Below are positions 18,736-27,937 of a stretch of 64,000 nt of DNA, one piece after another. The notes under the pieces are model-generated. The model did no database searches. It saw only the letters and a program-made list of their open reading frames with translations, and was not told where the DNA came from. Source of the DNA: Kriegella aquimaris. GTDB lineage: Bacteria; Bacteroidota; Bacteroidia; Flavobacteriales; Flavobacteriaceae. The stretch's first letter is position 1; every line of letters starts with the position of its first letter. The DNA lies in assembly GCF_900103215.1 (NCBI RefSeq), contig NZ_FNGV01000003.1, positions 62,001-126,000 of the forward strand. The letters are read 5' to 3'. The position numbers were made by a program, and so were the translations under genes.

Positions 18736-20412
18736 CTAAAATTCATCAGTAACACATCCCTGCGCGGCCGATGATACAGAACGTGCATATTTATACAATA
18801 CACCTTTCTTAAATTTCAACTCTGGCTCGACCCATGATTCCTTACGTTTTGCAAGCTCTTCATCGGAAACGGCCACATTTATTGTATTTGTCTCGGCATC
18901 AATTGTAATGATGTCTCCGTCTTCCACCAAGGCAATAGTACCTCCATCCTGGGCTTCGGGGGAGATATGCCCCACAACAAAACCATGGGTGCCTCCAGAA
19001 AAACGACCATCCGTAATCAGTGCGACTTCTTTACCTAAACCTGCTCCCATTATTGCAGCGGTAGGTTTCAGCATCTCCGGCATTCCCGGCCCACCTTTTG
19101 GCCCTTCGTATCGAATAACGACCACATCTCCCTTTTTAACCAAACCGGTACGTATACCGTCATTGGCATCATATTCACTGTTAAATACTTTCGCTGTTCC
19201 TTTAAACAACAAACCTTCTTTACCGGTAATCTTGGCCACAGAACCATTCTCTGCTAAATTTCCGTAAAGCATGCGTAGATGTCCTGTAGCTTTTATGGGG
19301 TTTTCCAATGAGTGAACTACATCTTGACCTTCTTGTAAACTAGGTACATTAGCTAAATTTTCAGCGAGTGTTTTTCCAGTGACCGTAAGACAATCGCCAT
19401 GCAACAATCCTTTTTCCAATAAATATTTTAATACCGCAGGAGTACCACCAATACGATGCACATCTTCCATTAAGTACTTTCCACTAGGCTTTAAATCCGC
19501 AATAAAAGGCGTGGTATCACTTATATGTTGAAAATCTTGCAAGGTAAAATCGATATCGGCAGCTCGTGCAATAGCCAAAAAGTGTAGCACTGCATTTGTA
19601 GAGCCTCCCATGATGATAACCAGACGAATTCCATTTTCTAGAGATTTTCTAGTTACAATATCCAATGGTTTAATATCATTCTCCAGCAGGTAAAACATTT
19701 GTTTTCCTGCCGCAATACACTCTTGTTTTTTATCATCGCTGATGGCAGGATTCGAAGAATTGTAAGGCAAGGCCATTCCTAAGGCTTCGATAGCGGAAGC
19801 CATTGTATTAGCCGTATACATACCTCCACAAGCGCCAGCTCCTGGAATTGATTTTTTGATAATACAACCAAACTCATCCTCGTCCATGGTTCCCGCTACT
19901 TTCTCTCCCCACGCTTCAAAAGCAGAAACAATATCTAACTTTCTATGGTTGTGACAACCCGAGGCAATGGTACCACCGTAAACCAAAATAGATGGACGAT
20001 TCAAACGTAACATCGCCATTAACGCACCCGGCATATTTTTATCGCAGCCCACCACAGTAACCAGACCATCATAAGACATGCCCTGAACAACCGTTTCCAT
20101 AGAATCTGCGATTATATCACGAGATGGCAATGAAAAACGCATTCCTGGTGTTCCCATAGAAATCCCGTCACTGACCCCAATAGTATTAAAAATCAAGCCT
20201 ACGGACTCGTTCGAATTTACGCCAGCTTTTACTTCTTTGGCCAAATCGTTCAAGTGCATGTTACAAGGGTTACCCTCGTAACCGGTACTTGCGATTCCGA
20301 CCAACGGTTTCATAAAATCTTCATCCTTAAATCCTATTCCATAAAGCATAGCCTGAGCGGCCGGTTGCGTAGGGTCTTGAGTAACGTTTTTACTGTATTT
20401 ATTAAGTTCCAT
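18736..20412 (-). CDS. ilvD: Dihydroxy-acid dehydratase
   Basis: This 558-residue Fe-S dehydratase forms the 2-keto acids of valine and isoleucine. The conserved cysteine motifs are [13 protein letters not shown] (about residue 122), SGCHNHRK and [14 protein letters not shown], as expected for the IlvD/Edd family. GGSTNAVLH and the C-terminal [17 protein letters not shown] are further signatures. It is the first gene of the ilvD-ilvB-MT-ilvN-ilvC operon. A clear -7 promoter element lies about 50 bases upstream, leaving a short leader without an obvious attenuator. Confidence 0.97.
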   Translation of the reverse strand: MELNKYSKNVTQDPTQPAAQAMLYGIGFKDEDFMKPLVGIASTGYEGNPCNMHLNDLAKEVKAGVNSNESVGLIFNTIGVSDGISMGTPGMRFSLPSRDIIADSMETVVQGMSYDGLVTVVGCDKNMPGALMAMLRLNRPSILVYGGTIASGCHNHRKLDIVSAFEAWGEKVAGTMDEDEFGCIIKKSIPGAGACGGMYTANTMASAIEALGMALPYNSSNPAISDDKKQECIAAGKQMFYLLENDIKPLDIVTRKSLENGIRLVIIMGGSTNAVLHFLAIARAADIDFTLQDFQHISDTTPFIADLKPSGKYLMEDVHRIGGTPAVLKYLLEKGLLHGDCLTVTGKTLAENLANVPSLQEGQDVVHSLENPIKATGHLRMLYGNLAENGSVAKITGKEGLLFKGTAKVFNSEYDANDGIRTGLVKKGDVVVIRYEGPKGGPGMPEMLKPTAAIMGAGLGKEVALITDGRFSGGTHGFVVGHISPEAQDGGTIALVEDGDIITIDAETNTINVAVSDEELAKRKESWVEPELKFKKGVLYKYARSVSSAAQGCVTDEF

Positions 20413-20723
20413 TAAAGAGAGTCTTGGTATTTTTAAATTTTATTATGCATAATCATTAGGTCAAAGATAAATGTTTATAAATCCTTATAACCTTTACATT
20501 TAACACCAATTTAAATCCAATTATAAAAATATTTGATTAAACTATTGAATATCAATATAATAAGGTAGTTTTTTTATCATATTCAATAGGTTTCCAAGCG
20601 TGATATTAAGCACAAATTAATGGTCGGACAATATGTTTTCATTGTTGGGATTAGCTACCGGCATTTCATTCCCATGTTCTTTTTTTTACTTAATTTAGAA
20701 CAGTTCGACAGGTAGTAGCACGG
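20413..20723. other. 311-bp divergent spacer between ilvD and the cytochrome peroxidase gene
   Basis: It holds the ilv promoter element (20462-20469, minus strand). The rest is very AT-rich, with ATTGAATATCAATAT near 20544-20558 and TCATATTCAATAGG near 20577-20590 as a loose AT palindromic pair. No open frame or structured leader is visible. Confidence 0.55.
20462..20469 (-). promoter_or_regulatory. Candidate -7 promoter element for the ilv operon
   Basis: The minus strand reads TATCTTTG, an exact TAnnTTTG match and the form most often seen in Bacteroidota. It lies about 50 bases before the ilvD ATG. A TTG at the ideal -33 spacing is not evident. Confidence 0.5.
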
Positions 20724-21914
20724 ATGGGCAGAAAAAGCGTAATTATAAAATCAAGTATTTCGGGGATTCTTTTCGTCGCTCTTTTATCATTGTTTTTGAC
20801 TAAAAACAATTCGGAGCCCTATGAAAGAATTCAACAATTGAACTCGAACTGCCCTCCTGGATTTAAACGCAACCAAAACAATGAATGTATTGCCCAAAAT
20901 TTATACATGCAGTACAACTCGCCCAACAACATAGGAGTTGGCGGTTTAAAGACGGCACTGCCTGAAATTCGTGATGGATTTTCTCCGCAACAAATCGATT
21001 TGGGCAGGTATTTGTTTTTTGACCCCATACTTTCGGGGAACGGTACTATGGCTTGCGCTAGTTGCCACAACCCGGCAAAAGGATTTTCCGATGGAATGCC
21101 AACGAGTATCGGCAACAATAACCAAAAATTACAGCGGTCTGCACCAACACTTTGGAATGTAGCCTACTTGAGAAAATTTTTCTGGGACGGGCGTGCCAAT
21201 TCTTTAGAAGCACAACTGCAGGGGCCTTTATTTTCAGAAGTTGAAATGAACAATTCCCCCGAAAATCTATTGAATACCCTAAATTCAATCGAAGCCTACG
21301 TAGAACTCTTCCGCGAGGCCTTCCCCAAAAAAAAGAACGGAAACCCGATAACTCTAGATGAAATTTATACGGCCATTAGCGCCTTCGAATCTTCGCTAAT
21401 CTCATTGAACAGTAAATACGATCGCTATGCCCATGGGTATCACAAGGCATTGAACCAAAATGAAGTTGAGGGTATGAACATCTTCAGGTCTTTTGTTGCC
21501 CGATGTGCGGAATGTCATACGCCTCCCCTATTCACAAACCAGCAATTTGCCGTGATAGGGACTCCAGAGGCAGAAGGCCTTCGCTTGGACCCCGGTGCAC
21601 AAATTCCCTTTAACGATACAACATTGAGGGGCGCTTTCAAGGTGCCCAGTTTAAGAAATATCGAAAATACGGCGCCATATATGCATTCGGGAAATTTCAA
21701 GACTTTACGGGAAACCGTTCAGTTCTATAATGATGGGCGCGGCCATGCCGTACCAAAGAACGAGGACCTGATTATTCACTGGCATATTTGGGAACCAAAT
21801 TTAACAGAATATGAACTTGATAGATTGGTCGATTTTCTAAAAACATTGACCGATGAGTCGTTTATGCCCAGTATACCCGAAACACTTCCTTCGGGTTTAA
21901 AACCTGCAATCTAA
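20724..21914 (+). CDS. Di-heme cytochrome-c peroxidase (CcpA/MauG family)
   Basis: This 396-residue periplasmic or membrane-anchored enzyme reduces hydrogen peroxide with electrons from cytochrome c. A hydrophobic segment at about residues 9-25 is a signal anchor. Two heme-binding motifs are present, CASCH near residue 111 and CAECH near residue 260. GRYLFFDPILSGNGTMACASCHNPAKGFSDG, written here as the shorter cues FDPILSGN and KGFSDG, identifies the family, and PYMHSGNFKTLRETVQFYN carries the distal ligand region. It is about 50 residues longer than usual at the N-terminus. The beta-helix/cytochrome gene begins 6 bases after its stop, so the two are cotranscribed and may share electrons. Confidence 0.93.
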   Translation: MGRKSVIIKSSISGILFVALLSLFLTKNNSEPYERIQQLNSNCPPGFKRNQNNECIAQNLYMQYNSPNNIGVGGLKTALPEIRDGFSPQQIDLGRYLFFDPILSGNGTMACASCHNPAKGFSDGMPTSIGNNNQKLQRSAPTLWNVAYLRKFFWDGRANSLEAQLQGPLFSEVEMNNSPENLLNTLNSIEAYVELFREAFPKKKNGNPITLDEIYTAISAFESSLISLNSKYDRYAHGYHKALNQNEVEGMNIFRSFVARCAECHTPPLFTNQQFAVIGTPEAEGLRLDPGAQIPFNDTTLRGAFKVPSLRNIENTAPYMHSGNFKTLRETVQFYNDGRGHAVPKNEDLIIHWHIWEPNLTEYELDRLVDFLKTLTDESFMPSIPETLPSGLKPAI

Positions 21915-21920
21915 AGAAAC

Positions 21921-23429
21921 ATGAAAAAAAAATCTACACTATTAAAAATTATTGGATCTCTTCTCTTACTAGTGATTGGAGTATTTTTAGGAAAAGTACT
22001 CTTCGAAACCAAGAATATTGAAACCATTCCCTTACCCTCAACCTTAAAATACAGAAACATAGGGCTAATGCAAGACAGCACACAGGCTGCTAGTTCCGAA
22101 GAGTTTAGCGGAAATATCATCGAAGTCAAAAAAGGTACCTCTATTCAAGCGGCCGTAGAAGAGGCTAACTCTGGGGATTTGATCCGCGTATACCCAGGCA
22201 CCTATTCAGAGAACGTATACATCGATAAGGATAATATTAGCCTTCAAGGGGTTGTTATTGATGGAAAATGGCCAACACTTGACGGTAAAAAGGAAATAAA
22301 TGATGCCTTTCTTTATTCCGGAAATGGCATATTGATAGAAAATTTCAAAATAATCAATTACAAAGGCAACGGAATTATGGGACAGGCGGGAAACAATTTT
22401 GTAATCCGTAATAATTGGATTATAGACACCGGAGTCTATGGAATTTTTCCGCAGTATGGAAAAAATGGACTTGTCGCACACAATGTGCTTAGCAAAATTG
22501 CCGATGCCGCTATTTATGTGGGTATGTGCGATAATGTAGATGTACTCCACAATGAAGTTTTTGACAATGTGGCGGGTATAGAAATAGAAAACTCAAGGCA
22601 TTGTCTGGTCGAGAACAACTATGCCCACAATAACACCGGTGGTATTTTGGCCTTCGTAACTCCTGGCCTACCTATAAAAACAACTTTTGATGTTATAATT
22701 AGAAATAATTTTGTGGTAGATAACAACCATGAGAATTTTGGCGCTCCGGGTTCGACTGTAGCAGGAATTCCAACTGGTACCGGTATTTTAATAATGGCAG
22801 CAGATGATGTAATTGTAGAAGACAACATCATTACCGGAAATAATAATACAGGTATTACCATCGTAGACCTTGCAACCGGGGCACCAAAAGCCAATGACCC
22901 CAATTCTGAACCTAATCCCGATAGGGTCGTAATTCTTGATAATATCATGTTTGAAAACGGAAACGAACCGACAGGAGAAATAAAAGCGATAATGCTCACA
23001 CAATTGGATACCAAAGGTCCTGATATTTTCGCCTATGGTGGTGGCACTGGTAGCACTATCAGAAATAAGAATAAATACCGCACTTTCGGTCTTGACGATT
23101 ACGGTCCGGCCCAAATTACCGATACAAAAGACGTGACCACATTTTTAATGAGTTCACCTGTACCGCCAAGGTCGGTTTCTAAAGAAGAATTGGGCGAGCT
23201 CACATATTATGGAGTATGTGCAGGATGCCATGCTTTCGGCAGTCGACTAATTGGTCCACCGACCGAGATTATCCAAGCGATTCATAATGGCAATCCGCAA
23301 GGCATTGTAGATTACATAAAAAACCCTAAAAATTTGCGTGATGATTATCCAGAAATGCCGCCTCAGGATTATTTATCCGATGACGCTAAAATGGCCGTAG
23401 CGGAATACATTCTGGCCATGAAGGAATAA
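21921..23429 (+). CDS. Secreted parallel beta-helix protein fused to a C-terminal cytochrome c domain
   Basis: This 502-residue exported protein has a hydrophobic signal anchor at about residues 10-27. IIEVKKGTSIQAAVEEANSGDLIRVYPGTYSENVYI then opens a right-handed beta-helix of PbH1/NosD type (about 65-400) with repeated N-x-I and NNxI turns. A cytochrome c domain over about 425-500 has the heme site CAGCH (Cys433) and a likely axial Met in PEMPP near 478. Helix domains of this type usually bind or cleave polysaccharide, and the heme adds electron transfer. It lies 6 bases after the peroxidase gene and 60 before the aldehyde dehydrogenase. The fusion is clear in the sequence; its reaction is unknown. 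Confidence 0.85.
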   Translation: MKKKSTLLKIIGSLLLLVIGVFLGKVLFETKNIETIPLPSTLKYRNIGLMQDSTQAASSEEFSGNIIEVKKGTSIQAAVEEANSGDLIRVYPGTYSENVYIDKDNISLQGVVIDGKWPTLDGKKEINDAFLYSGNGILIENFKIINYKGNGIMGQAGNNFVIRNNWIIDTGVYGIFPQYGKNGLVAHNVLSKIADAAIYVGMCDNVDVLHNEVFDNVAGIEIENSRHCLVENNYAHNNTGGILAFVTPGLPIKTTFDVIIRNNFVVDNNHENFGAPGSTVAGIPTGTGILIMAADDVIVEDNIITGNNNTGITIVDLATGAPKANDPNSEPNPDRVVILDNIMFENGNEPTGEIKAIMLTQLDTKGPDIFAYGGGTGSTIRNKNKYRTFGLDDYGPAQITDTKDVTTFLMSSPVPPRSVSKEELGELTYYGVCAGCHAFGSRLIGPPTEIIQAIHNGNPQGIVDYIKNPKNLRDDYPEMPPQDYLSDDAKMAVAEYILAMKE

Positions 23430-23489
23430 AGCCCAATTTGCCGTATATTTCCATTTACAAATATTAAAATCTAGTACAATTATTCCATA

Positions 23490-24854
23490 ATGAATATAGT
23501 AAAGAAACAACGTGATTTTTTCCAAACACAAAAAACGAAAGAAATTTCTTTTCGAAAGGCCTCATTAAAGCGTTTGATGCAGGAAATTATTAATCGTGAA
23601 GATGCCATCTGCGATGCTCTTTATGCTGATTTCAAAAAACCAAAATTTGAAACTTTGGCTGCAGAGACCCAATTTGTTTTGGCTGAGTTAAAACACGCTA
23701 TAAAAAATTGTACTTCTTGGGCGCGACCACAACGAATTTCTCCAAGCTTGATGAATTGGCCATCCGCCGATTATATTTACAAAGAACCATACGGTACCGT
23801 ATTGATTATTGCTCCTTGGAATTACCCTTTTCAATTGGCCATTGCACCACTTGTTGGCGCCATAGTATCAGGCAATACCGCAGTAATCAAACCCTCTGAG
23901 GTTACACCGAACACGGCCAAAATCATATCAGAAATTATTAAATCGGTTTTTGAACCTAACTATGTTTCGGTTGTCGAAGGTGGCATTGAAGTTTCCCAAA
24001 AATTACTGGCCGAAAAATGGGATTATATCTTCTTCACCGGAAGCACACGCGTAGGGCAAATCGTTTACGAAAGTGCTTCAAAACACCTGACCCCCGTCAC
24101 CTTGGAACTTGGCGGAAAAAATCCGTGTATTGTTGATCAAACAGCAACTATAGCAACGGCGGCGAAACGAATCGTATGGGGTAAATTTCTAAATGCGGGG
24201 CAAACCTGCATCGCCACCGATTATATTTTGGTACACAAAAGTGTCAAGGACGTATTAATTGAGGCCTTGAAGAAAAGTATTATCAATTTTTTTGGGGAGA
24301 ATGTAGAACAATCTTCTGACTATGCCCGAATTGTAGATGAAAAACATTATACAGGCTTAAAGAGCATGTTGCTAGGGGAAGATGTTTTATTCGGTGGAGA
24401 TACAAACGATACCGACAACTTCATTTCACCCACATTGGTCAATGAACCAAGTTTAGATGGCAAATTGATGGAAGGTGAGATTTTTGGGCCCATACTGCCC
24501 ATTATTTCTTATGAAGATGAAATAGACATTAAAAGACATATCATGAACTACGGTAAGCCATTGGCCACCTATGTGTTTTCTAATCGTAAATCTTTTCAAA
24601 GGAAAATTATCGAAACCTACAGTTTCGGGGGCGGCGCCGTAAATGATACGGTTATACAAATCACCAATAAGCGATTGCCCTTTGGAGGAGTAGGAAATAG
24701 TGGCGTCGGGGCTTACCACGGTAAAGCTTCCTTCGATTTATTTTCGCATCACAAGTCCATAATCAAGAAAGCGAACTGGCCGGATATTCCCTTGCGCTAC
24801 CCGCCCTATACGCTACCCATCAAATATGTAAAAAAAATTAAGAGTTTATTTTAG
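23490..24854 (+). CDS. Aldehyde dehydrogenase (class 3 / fatty-aldehyde type)
   Basis: This NAD(P)-dependent enzyme of 454 residues has the shorter length of class 3 ALDHs. LIIAPWNYPFQLAIAPL carries the catalytic Asn, FFTGSTRVGQIVYESA the cofactor loop, TLELGGKNPCIVD the general base Glu, and NAGQTCIATDYILV the nucleophilic Cys. PFGGVGNSGVGAYHGKASFDLFSHHKSI is the class 3 C-terminal signature, and the basic, hydrophobic tail after it may touch the membrane. It probably oxidises medium or long-chain or aromatic aldehydes, perhaps those left by oxidative stress, given the peroxidase upstream. Its last nine bases overlap the end of the convergent pxpC gene. Confidence 0.9.
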   Translation: MNIVKKQRDFFQTQKTKEISFRKASLKRLMQEIINREDAICDALYADFKKPKFETLAAETQFVLAELKHAIKNCTSWARPQRISPSLMNWPSADYIYKEPYGTVLIIAPWNYPFQLAIAPLVGAIVSGNTAVIKPSEVTPNTAKIISEIIKSVFEPNYVSVVEGGIEVSQKLLAEKWDYIFFTGSTRVGQIVYESASKHLTPVTLELGGKNPCIVDQTATIATAAKRIVWGKFLNAGQTCIATDYILVHKSVKDVLIEALKKSIINFFGENVEQSSDYARIVDEKHYTGLKSMLLGEDVLFGGDTNDTDNFISPTLVNEPSLDGKLMEGEIFGPILPIISYEDEIDIKRHIMNYGKPLATYVFSNRKSFQRKIIETYSFGGGAVNDTVIQITNKRLPFGGVGNSGVGAYHGKASFDLFSHHKSIIKKANWPDIPLRYPPYTLPIKYVKKIKSLF

Positions 24855-25688
24855 GACCTTAAACGAAACTTTATCGCCAAATTTCTTTTGAGCGAGAATA
24901 GAAATTGCCCGATCCGTAAGTTGTAGCACTCTGGGGTACCCTCCTGTGGTCTGACCATCTTTCATTAAGATAATCAATTTGCCTGATGGAGTCAATTGCA
25001 CTGTACCCGGAAGCGTGGCCGAAGTCAACATTGAAACTTTATGACCCGTTATCTTCTCTTCGATTTGGTAGGCCATTCGATCATTTTGATTGGAGATTTT
25101 AAAGTCTTTGAAAAATAATTCTTCCAACTGCCTTTTCGATAGAATATGAAATTCAGGCCCCTCGGTGACGTACAAGACCGTTTCGTTCAAAAAGGAGTCT
25201 ACTTTAAGTTCAGAGGTCTTGGGTACAAACAGTTCACACATGGTATAATCAACAGTGCTGCCATCATCTAAATGATTTTTCGATGTTATCGGCAAATAAA
25301 GAGATTGGCTTCCCAATATTTTCGGCGTTTTAAAACCCCCTTTGACTCCCAAATAACTACGAAAACCCTTTTTCAGTTTCCCGTAAGAGATGATATCCCC
25401 TTTTTCAACTTTATAGACTTTATAATCTTGTATCGGTTCATTATTCAAGGTAACCGATAACTGTGCGCCTCCCAAACATATATAAGTCCTTTTTCCAAAC
25501 TCCAATGTTGGCCCTGTCATTGTCGTTTCAATCAATGCTGCGTTGGCCTCATTTTCAAGAAGTAAATTAATTTTGGAAGCCGAAGAAGTATCCATAAACC
25601 CTGAGACCGGTACGCCCTTATTAAGGTAACCAAACCTGCCACCATCTTGTATGGTGGTAAAAAATCCGGATTTTAATACTTTAAGCAT
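24846..25688 (-). CDS. pxpC: 5-Oxoprolinase subunit C (biotin-dependent carboxyltransferase-like)
   Basis: This 280-residue KipA/PxpC-family subunit has FTTIQDGGRFGYLNKGVPVSGFMD near the N-terminus, the family signature, with LGGAQLSVTLNN and GFRSYLGVKGGF following, and GGYPRVLQLTDRAISILAQ near the C-terminus. With PxpA and PxpB it makes the ATP-dependent 5-oxoprolinase that opens pyroglutamate to glutamate, repairing a damage metabolite. Its ATG overlaps the end of pxpB by 8 bases. Its 3' end overlaps the convergent aldehyde dehydrogenase gene by 9 bases, leaving no room for a terminator between them. Confidence 0.92.
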   Translation of the reverse strand: MLKVLKSGFFTTIQDGGRFGYLNKGVPVSGFMDTSSASKINLLLENEANAALIETTMTGPTLEFGKRTYICLGGAQLSVTLNNEPIQDYKVYKVEKGDIISYGKLKKGFRSYLGVKGGFKTPKILGSQSLYLPITSKNHLDDGSTVDYTMCELFVPKTSELKVDSFLNETVLYVTEGPEFHILSKRQLEELFFKDFKISNQNDRMAYQIEEKITGHKVSMLTSATLPGTVQLTPSGKLIILMKDGQTTGGYPRVLQLTDRAISILAQKKFGDKVSFKVLK

Positions 25689-26418
25689 TCCAATTTTCCT
25701 TTTCCAATTTATAAATACCTACCTCTCCTTCGATCTTATGTAAGTCATATTCCGCCCTTTCAATAGCGTAGAACTGTACTTTATCGCCAATGTTTACAAA
25801 ACAAGGGTTTTCTTTTGAAGCATCGAACATGGGGACTGAACAATTACCGATAATATTCCACCCGCCCGGCGAAATTTGAGGGTATATTCCCGTTTGCTTA
25901 CCTGCTAAGCCTACAGCCCCCTTCTGTACCTTTGGTCGAGGCTGTGCCTTTCTTGGCACTTCCAATTCCGCAGGCAGACCTCCCAAGTACATAAAACCTG
26001 GCAAAAAACCGATGCCATAAACGGTATAGGGCGATTTGGTATGTAATGCAATGATATCTTCAATGCTCAAATCTAAAATACCTGAAACCTCCATTAGATC
26101 GATTCCGAAATCCAAATCATAACAAACCGGCAATTTCCACAAATATTTTCGAGGAAGGACCGCTTCTTCCTTATTGGAATACCAATCTTGCAGTGTCTGA
26201 CTAAAAGTGGTAAAATCAATAGGGTCTTTTCGATAAAGAAGTGTCAATGAATTATACGCCGGTATCATTTCCCAAAGGCTTTCATCTAAACAGTTTGTTC
26301 TTAAATGCCGCATGAACAAAAGTATATCATCTAAAATGGCTTCCTCTACTTTATTTGGCCACTCGACAAGTACCGTATGAACCCCGTAGGGCCGTATCGA
26401 AATAGAATAATTGCTCAC
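25681..26418 (-). CDS. pxpB: 5-Oxoprolinase subunit B
   Basis: This 245-residue KipI/PxpB-family (AHS1) protein contains VYGIGFLPGFMYLGGLPAELEVPRK and GKQTGIYPQISPGGWNIIG, both family signatures. It starts with GTG at 26418. The GTGA overlaps the pxpA stop by four bases, which supports translational coupling. It forms the oxoprolinase with PxpA and PxpC. A role as a KipI-like kinase inhibitor is less likely, because no kinase gene is adjacent and the full A, B, C set is present. Confidence 0.93.
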   Translation of the reverse strand: MSNYSISIRPYGVHTVLVEWPNKVEEAILDDILLFMRHLRTNCLDESLWEMIPAYNSLTLLYRKDPIDFTTFSQTLQDWYSNKEEAVLPRKYLWKLPVCYDLDFGIDLMEVSGILDLSIEDIIALHTKSPYTVYGIGFLPGFMYLGGLPAELEVPRKAQPRPKVQKGAVGLAGKQTGIYPQISPGGWNIIGNCSVPMFDASKENPCFVNIGDKVQFYAIERAEYDLHKIEGEVGIYKLEKENWNA

Positions 26419-27158
26419 CTTTTTATTTTGATGTTGTGTTTGGGTAATTCTTGGTCAAGATACATTAATATTTGTAAAGCGGAAGGCGAATCTCCGTGAA
26501 TGCAATAGGTATCTGCTTTCATTTTCACTTCAGTATCATCAACGGTCAGTACCTTTGAATGCTTTGCCATCAATAAAAGGTGATCCAACACCTTTTGGCA
26601 ATCTTGAATCAATGCCTTAGGCTGTGACCGTGAGACCAAACTCAAATCTGGATTGTAGCTACGATCTGCAAAAGCCTCATATTTTATATGAAAACCGCGC
26701 TTCGCCGCTTGTGCAGCTATCACACTACCATAAGGGGCATAGACAAAACTTCTTTCTTTATACTGTTCTATGGCGGATAGAAAAGTAGTGGCTAGTGTAG
26801 CATTTTTGGTAATATCGTTGTACAATGCTCCGTGGGCTTTAATATGATGTAAAACCACTCCTTGATTATCAAGAATATTGTTAAGACTTCGAACTTGCTC
26901 CTGAATACTTTGAAGAAGCGCTTCAGGAGAAATTTCCATTGTGATTCTTCCAAAATTTACCCTATCGGGATATGATGGATGTGCCCCAATTTTTATTTTA
27001 TTTCGCTTTGCAAGCAGCACCACTTTTTGCATAGTGGCATCATTTCCCGCGTGCCCTCCACAAGCAATATTACATGAAGATATATACTGAAATAATTGGC
27101 TTTCATTATCAAAACCTTCCCCAACATCACAATTTATATCAATGTTTACAGCACTCAT
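26415..27158 (-). CDS. pxpA: 5-Oxoprolinase subunit A (LamB/YcsF family)
   Basis: This 247-residue protein opens with IDINCDVGEGFDNESQLFQYISSCNIACGGHAGND, the LamB/YcsF signature with an Asp and a His that probably bind metal. IGAHPSYPDRVNFGR and HIKAHGALYNDI are further conserved blocks, and CIHGDSPSAL is the C-terminal one. It catalyses the ring-opening part of the ATP-dependent 5-oxoproline hydrolysis. It is first of the pxpABC operon with tight overlaps. No clear -7 element was found upstream, although the spacer to the next gene is 325 bases. Confidence 0.94.
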   Translation of the reverse strand: MSAVNIDINCDVGEGFDNESQLFQYISSCNIACGGHAGNDATMQKVVLLAKRNKIKIGAHPSYPDRVNFGRITMEISPEALLQSIQEQVRSLNNILDNQGVVLHHIKAHGALYNDITKNATLATTFLSAIEQYKERSFVYAPYGSVIAAQAAKRGFHIKYEAFADRSYNPDLSLVSRSQPKALIQDCQKVLDHLLLMAKHSKVLTVDDTEVKMKADTYCIHGDSPSALQILMYLDQELPKHNIKIKR

Positions 27159-27483
27159 TTCATATAATCGTTAGGACAGGAGATGATTTTTTTTTAAATA
27201 AAAAGGTATAATCACCTTTACATAAACTTGTAATGCAATAATGATTTCTTCAAATAACCAGTTGGCTGCGCAATACTATAAATATTATGGTAATCATCGA
27301 AATTAATCCATCCTTTTACTCTTCCTACACCACAATTTTAACATTTAGATTTGCCGTTTATCTAAAAAAATGCCATTCGTCTAAAAGTGCTATGTCGTAC
27401 AACGATATAATATAATATTCCTAAAACTGTGTGGTTATTATAGTCCCAAATCAACCGATAGCTATCGGAAAAAAGTTTATAAA
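27159..27483. other. 325-bp divergent spacer upstream of pxpA
   Basis: This AT-rich spacer has no exact TAnnTTTG element on the pxpA strand. Near its right end is the perfect palindrome at 27455-27468. No open frame or structured RNA is evident. Confidence 0.5.
27455..27468. repeat. Perfect 14-base palindrome CCGATAGCTATCGG
   Basis: It lies 15 bases before the ATG at 27484 and is followed by A residues. The same GATAGCTATC core is, from memory, very common in flavobacterial spacers, so it is probably a dispersed palindrome or a small hairpin in the 5' UTR. Confidence 0.45.
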
Positions 27484-27927
27484 ATGACTTGTTTAGAGTG
27501 TACGAAAGAACTCAGTTACCTTGACCATAAAAATGCTATAGATTCATTAGGAGTTGAGCTATGTCCAAGCCATCTTAAAAGGATGGAAAAATTGATGAAA
27601 AGCAAGGGCACCCCCCTTGAAGCCATTCAATTATACTACGGACTGAAGGAAGAAGGTATTAATGCCATGTTAGAATGGTGGGATGGAAAAAAGTCGGTAG
27701 ATATTGCTATATCAAGGGTAAAGCTAAATATAGAAATAGATGCTACTTATGAGAGAATGACCCATGAACAAGCTATCAATGATCTTGAGGAAGCAATGCA
27801 TTCATTTAAAAATGGTTTTACCACTATTCGTATTCCGCATGTATTGATACAGCACTATCTAAAGGATACCGTTACCAATGTAATAGGAATAATGGATGGG
27901 CTCAAAGCGAACATTAAAGTAATTTAA
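27484..27927 (+). CDS. Unknown protein with N-terminal Cys pair and endonuclease-like C-terminus
   Basis: This 147-residue protein has CLEC near the N-terminus and a further Cys at about 27 (ELCPSH), which may form half of a zinc ribbon. A helical segment with a WWDGKKSVDIAI turn follows. The C-terminal part VKLNIEIDATYERMTHEQAINDLEEAMHSFKNGFTTIRIPHVLI (given here as the cues NIEID and FTTIRIPHVLI) resembles DUF559-like, VSR-type PD-(D/E)xK nuclease domains, where E-x-D and a strand ending in RIP-N are typical. The catalytic Lys is not evident, so it may be inactive. It is followed after 10 bases by a membrane protein. Function unknown. Confidence 0.6.
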   Translation: MTCLECTKELSYLDHKNAIDSLGVELCPSHLKRMEKLMKSKGTPLEAIQLYYGLKEEGINAMLEWWDGKKSVDIAISRVKLNIEIDATYERMTHEQAINDLEEAMHSFKNGFTTIRIPHVLIQHYLKDTVTNVIGIMDGLKANIKVI

Positions 27928-27937
27928 ATAAAAACGT

